Assembly: GCA_947646735.1 (NCBI GenBank)
Contig: CANTFK010000713.1
Span: forward strand, 1 to 64,000
Source of the DNA: Peronospora farinosa
Taxonomy: Eukaryota; Oomycota; Peronosporomycetes; Peronosporales; Peronosporaceae
Reading direction: 5' to 3'
DNA: 64,000 nucleotides
Shown: positions 62,894 through 64,000 of the stretch, piece after piece
Numbering within the stretch: the stretch's first letter is position 1
How the letters are laid out: each line of letters opens with the position of its first letter
Translations under genes and position numbers: made by a program
The notes under the pieces: generated by a model
What the model saw: the letters and a program-made list of their open reading frames with translations, nothing else
The model's database searches: none
Told to the model about the DNA's origin: nothing

Positions 62894-64000
62894 TTCTTAC
62901 CTTCTCAAGACAGCTCTCACCAACATAAGTGCTCAACTGTCAAAATCCCAACGCTCACAACCGATTTAAGCGATGCCCGACCACACGACACCCAACACTG
63001 CAGCACTCCCAAGCACCATCAACGAGAGTGCAACCATCCACGTGATACTCCAGCCCCTCATTCCTTTAGCACATTATCACTTATCCGTAGCTCGCGCTCC
63101 GGACTCACTGAAATGATGCAGGATGAACTTCAGGCGATTTCGTAAACTTCGTGGAAAAGTCTTAAAAAATCGCATACGAAGCCCTGCAACGGTTTTGGTT
63201 CGCCTTCATCAGACGTAGAATCGGATGCTCGAATGTGTAAGTAGCTTCCAGCTGTGTCTCGCCAAGCGTTTATATCTTCAAGCCGATCAATCCATCGGCG
63301 CGCTACACGAAACGGTGTGTGAGAATGCTTTGAATGAGGAACGCCTCTGCTTTTTTATGTAAATGAAGAATGCCAATCTTGTGACTCGACTTTAAGCCCA
63401 ACTCATGACGAATGGCGACGACACATCGATTAGTGTCCACTCAGTGATCGCGAACGAAGTTGGATTGCAAAGTATGAGCGACGTCTGATCAAACGGAGAA
63501 GCGCAGTTATTCGTGGTGCGCCTCGCTGGCATCACCACTCGCGACAGCGAAGTCAATCACCGCTGTATAATCCGCGCAGAGCAGCGACACGCTCGCCAGC
63601 CTGTCCAGCTGCGAGGTTCTCGTCTCGTGGTCGTGGTGACATATATCCATCACGACGACCTCGTACATCACGAGAACATTCACGTTTGGGCTCGCGTCAA
63701 AATAGTCGACTTTACGTTCTCGTATTACTGAACAACATCTAGAACGTCACGAAGAAGAAAGGAACGCGGTATTCACGTATTTACTCTGGTGGTTATCGAA
63801 GCTAGCGTATACGATGCTTCCGCGCGGATAGAACCGCGCGCTTCTCATAAGTCGACTGTAGCACCGCTCGAGGGCTCGAGGAGGGTCCTCGTGACCCACA
63901 ATGCGGTCTTCAATCCAGTGTACCTGTTCTTCCGCATCCACAAGCGGTGTTGTGCCCTCGCGATGGCAATGCTGGTGTCCTGGTTGCCCAGGACGATGTT
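62894..64000. other. Unassigned region with possible decayed coding sequence
   Basis: No complete gene. On the plus strand a Ser/Thr/His-rich frame ends FSTLSLIRSSRSGLTEMMQD near 63130. A later frame at about 63440-63600 is Arg/Ser-rich (AKYERRLIKRRSAVIRGAP, then RRPRTSREHSR). On the minus strand a 64-codon frame at 63747-63941 (WIEDRIVGHEDPPRALERCY) is a plausible remnant. None matches a family I can name. It could be the internal region of another LTR element beginning after the LTR end at 62893. Confidence 0.4.

Overview
The window looks like repeat-rich nuclear DNA of an oomycete, most likely Phytophthora or a downy-mildew relative. This is inferred from the kinds of LTR retrotransposon present and from two intronless multi-membrane-span genes of a type I associate with oomycetes; no species marker was seen. 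About 90% of the window is LTR retrotransposon. Only two genes, a divergent pair at 40035-44915, look like host genes.

Layout, left to right. (1) 1-3246: 3' end of a plus-strand Ty3/Gypsy element (G1): integrase, chromodomain, an antisense ORF and a complete LTR at 2320-3246. (2) 3247-6599: 3' part of a minus-strand Gypsy element (A), with an LTR end, an antisense gene and a chromodomain integrase cut off at 6599. (3) 6600-28121: Gypsy element B on the minus strand, with its 5' LTR split at 17978/27863. (4) 17979-27862: Gypsy element C, inserted in that LTR with an exact 4-bp target duplication (GATG). (5) 28122-29102: old LTR scrap plus unassigned sequence. (6) 29103-39281: two Ty1/Copia copies in tandem sharing a central LTR (LTR-ORF-LTR-ORF-LTR). 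The first has an intact 1510-codon gag-pol frame; the second has lost 11 bp in gag. (7) 40035-44915: two divergent paralogous membrane-protein genes. (8) 45534-62893: a decayed plus-strand Gypsy element (E), split inside its gag zinc knuckle by element D (46406-58249, target duplication GCTT). (9) 61668-62775: an array of small hairpins inside E's LTR-like region. (10) 62894-64000: unassigned.

Elements A-D are one lineage. It has a long gag with two or three zinc knuckles, a retropepsin, an RT with a YIDD box, two successive RNase H domains and an integrase ending in a chromodomain. An extra gene lies between pol and the 3' LTR on the opposite strand and starts next to the 3' LTR. Dual RNase H Gypsy elements are known from plants (Tat lineage) and oomycetes, and antisense ORFs in this position are known from plant Tat elements.

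The strongest signals beyond routine annotation are these. At the gag-pol boundary of B, C and D there is a GUUAAA(C/U) heptamer directly followed by the gag UAG and a conserved hairpin, and pol continues in the -1 frame. The antisense gene has a recognisable conserved core in three elements. B is heavily enriched in GATC, whereas C has GGTC/GACC instead. The G1 LTR is built largely from perfect short hairpins. B has lost its integrase by a deletion that keeps frame. C and D share a nearly identical 2.8-kb pol block flanked by diverged sequence. Every Gypsy gag or pol here carries stops or frameshifts, so only Copia copy 1 could still encode a full polyprotein.
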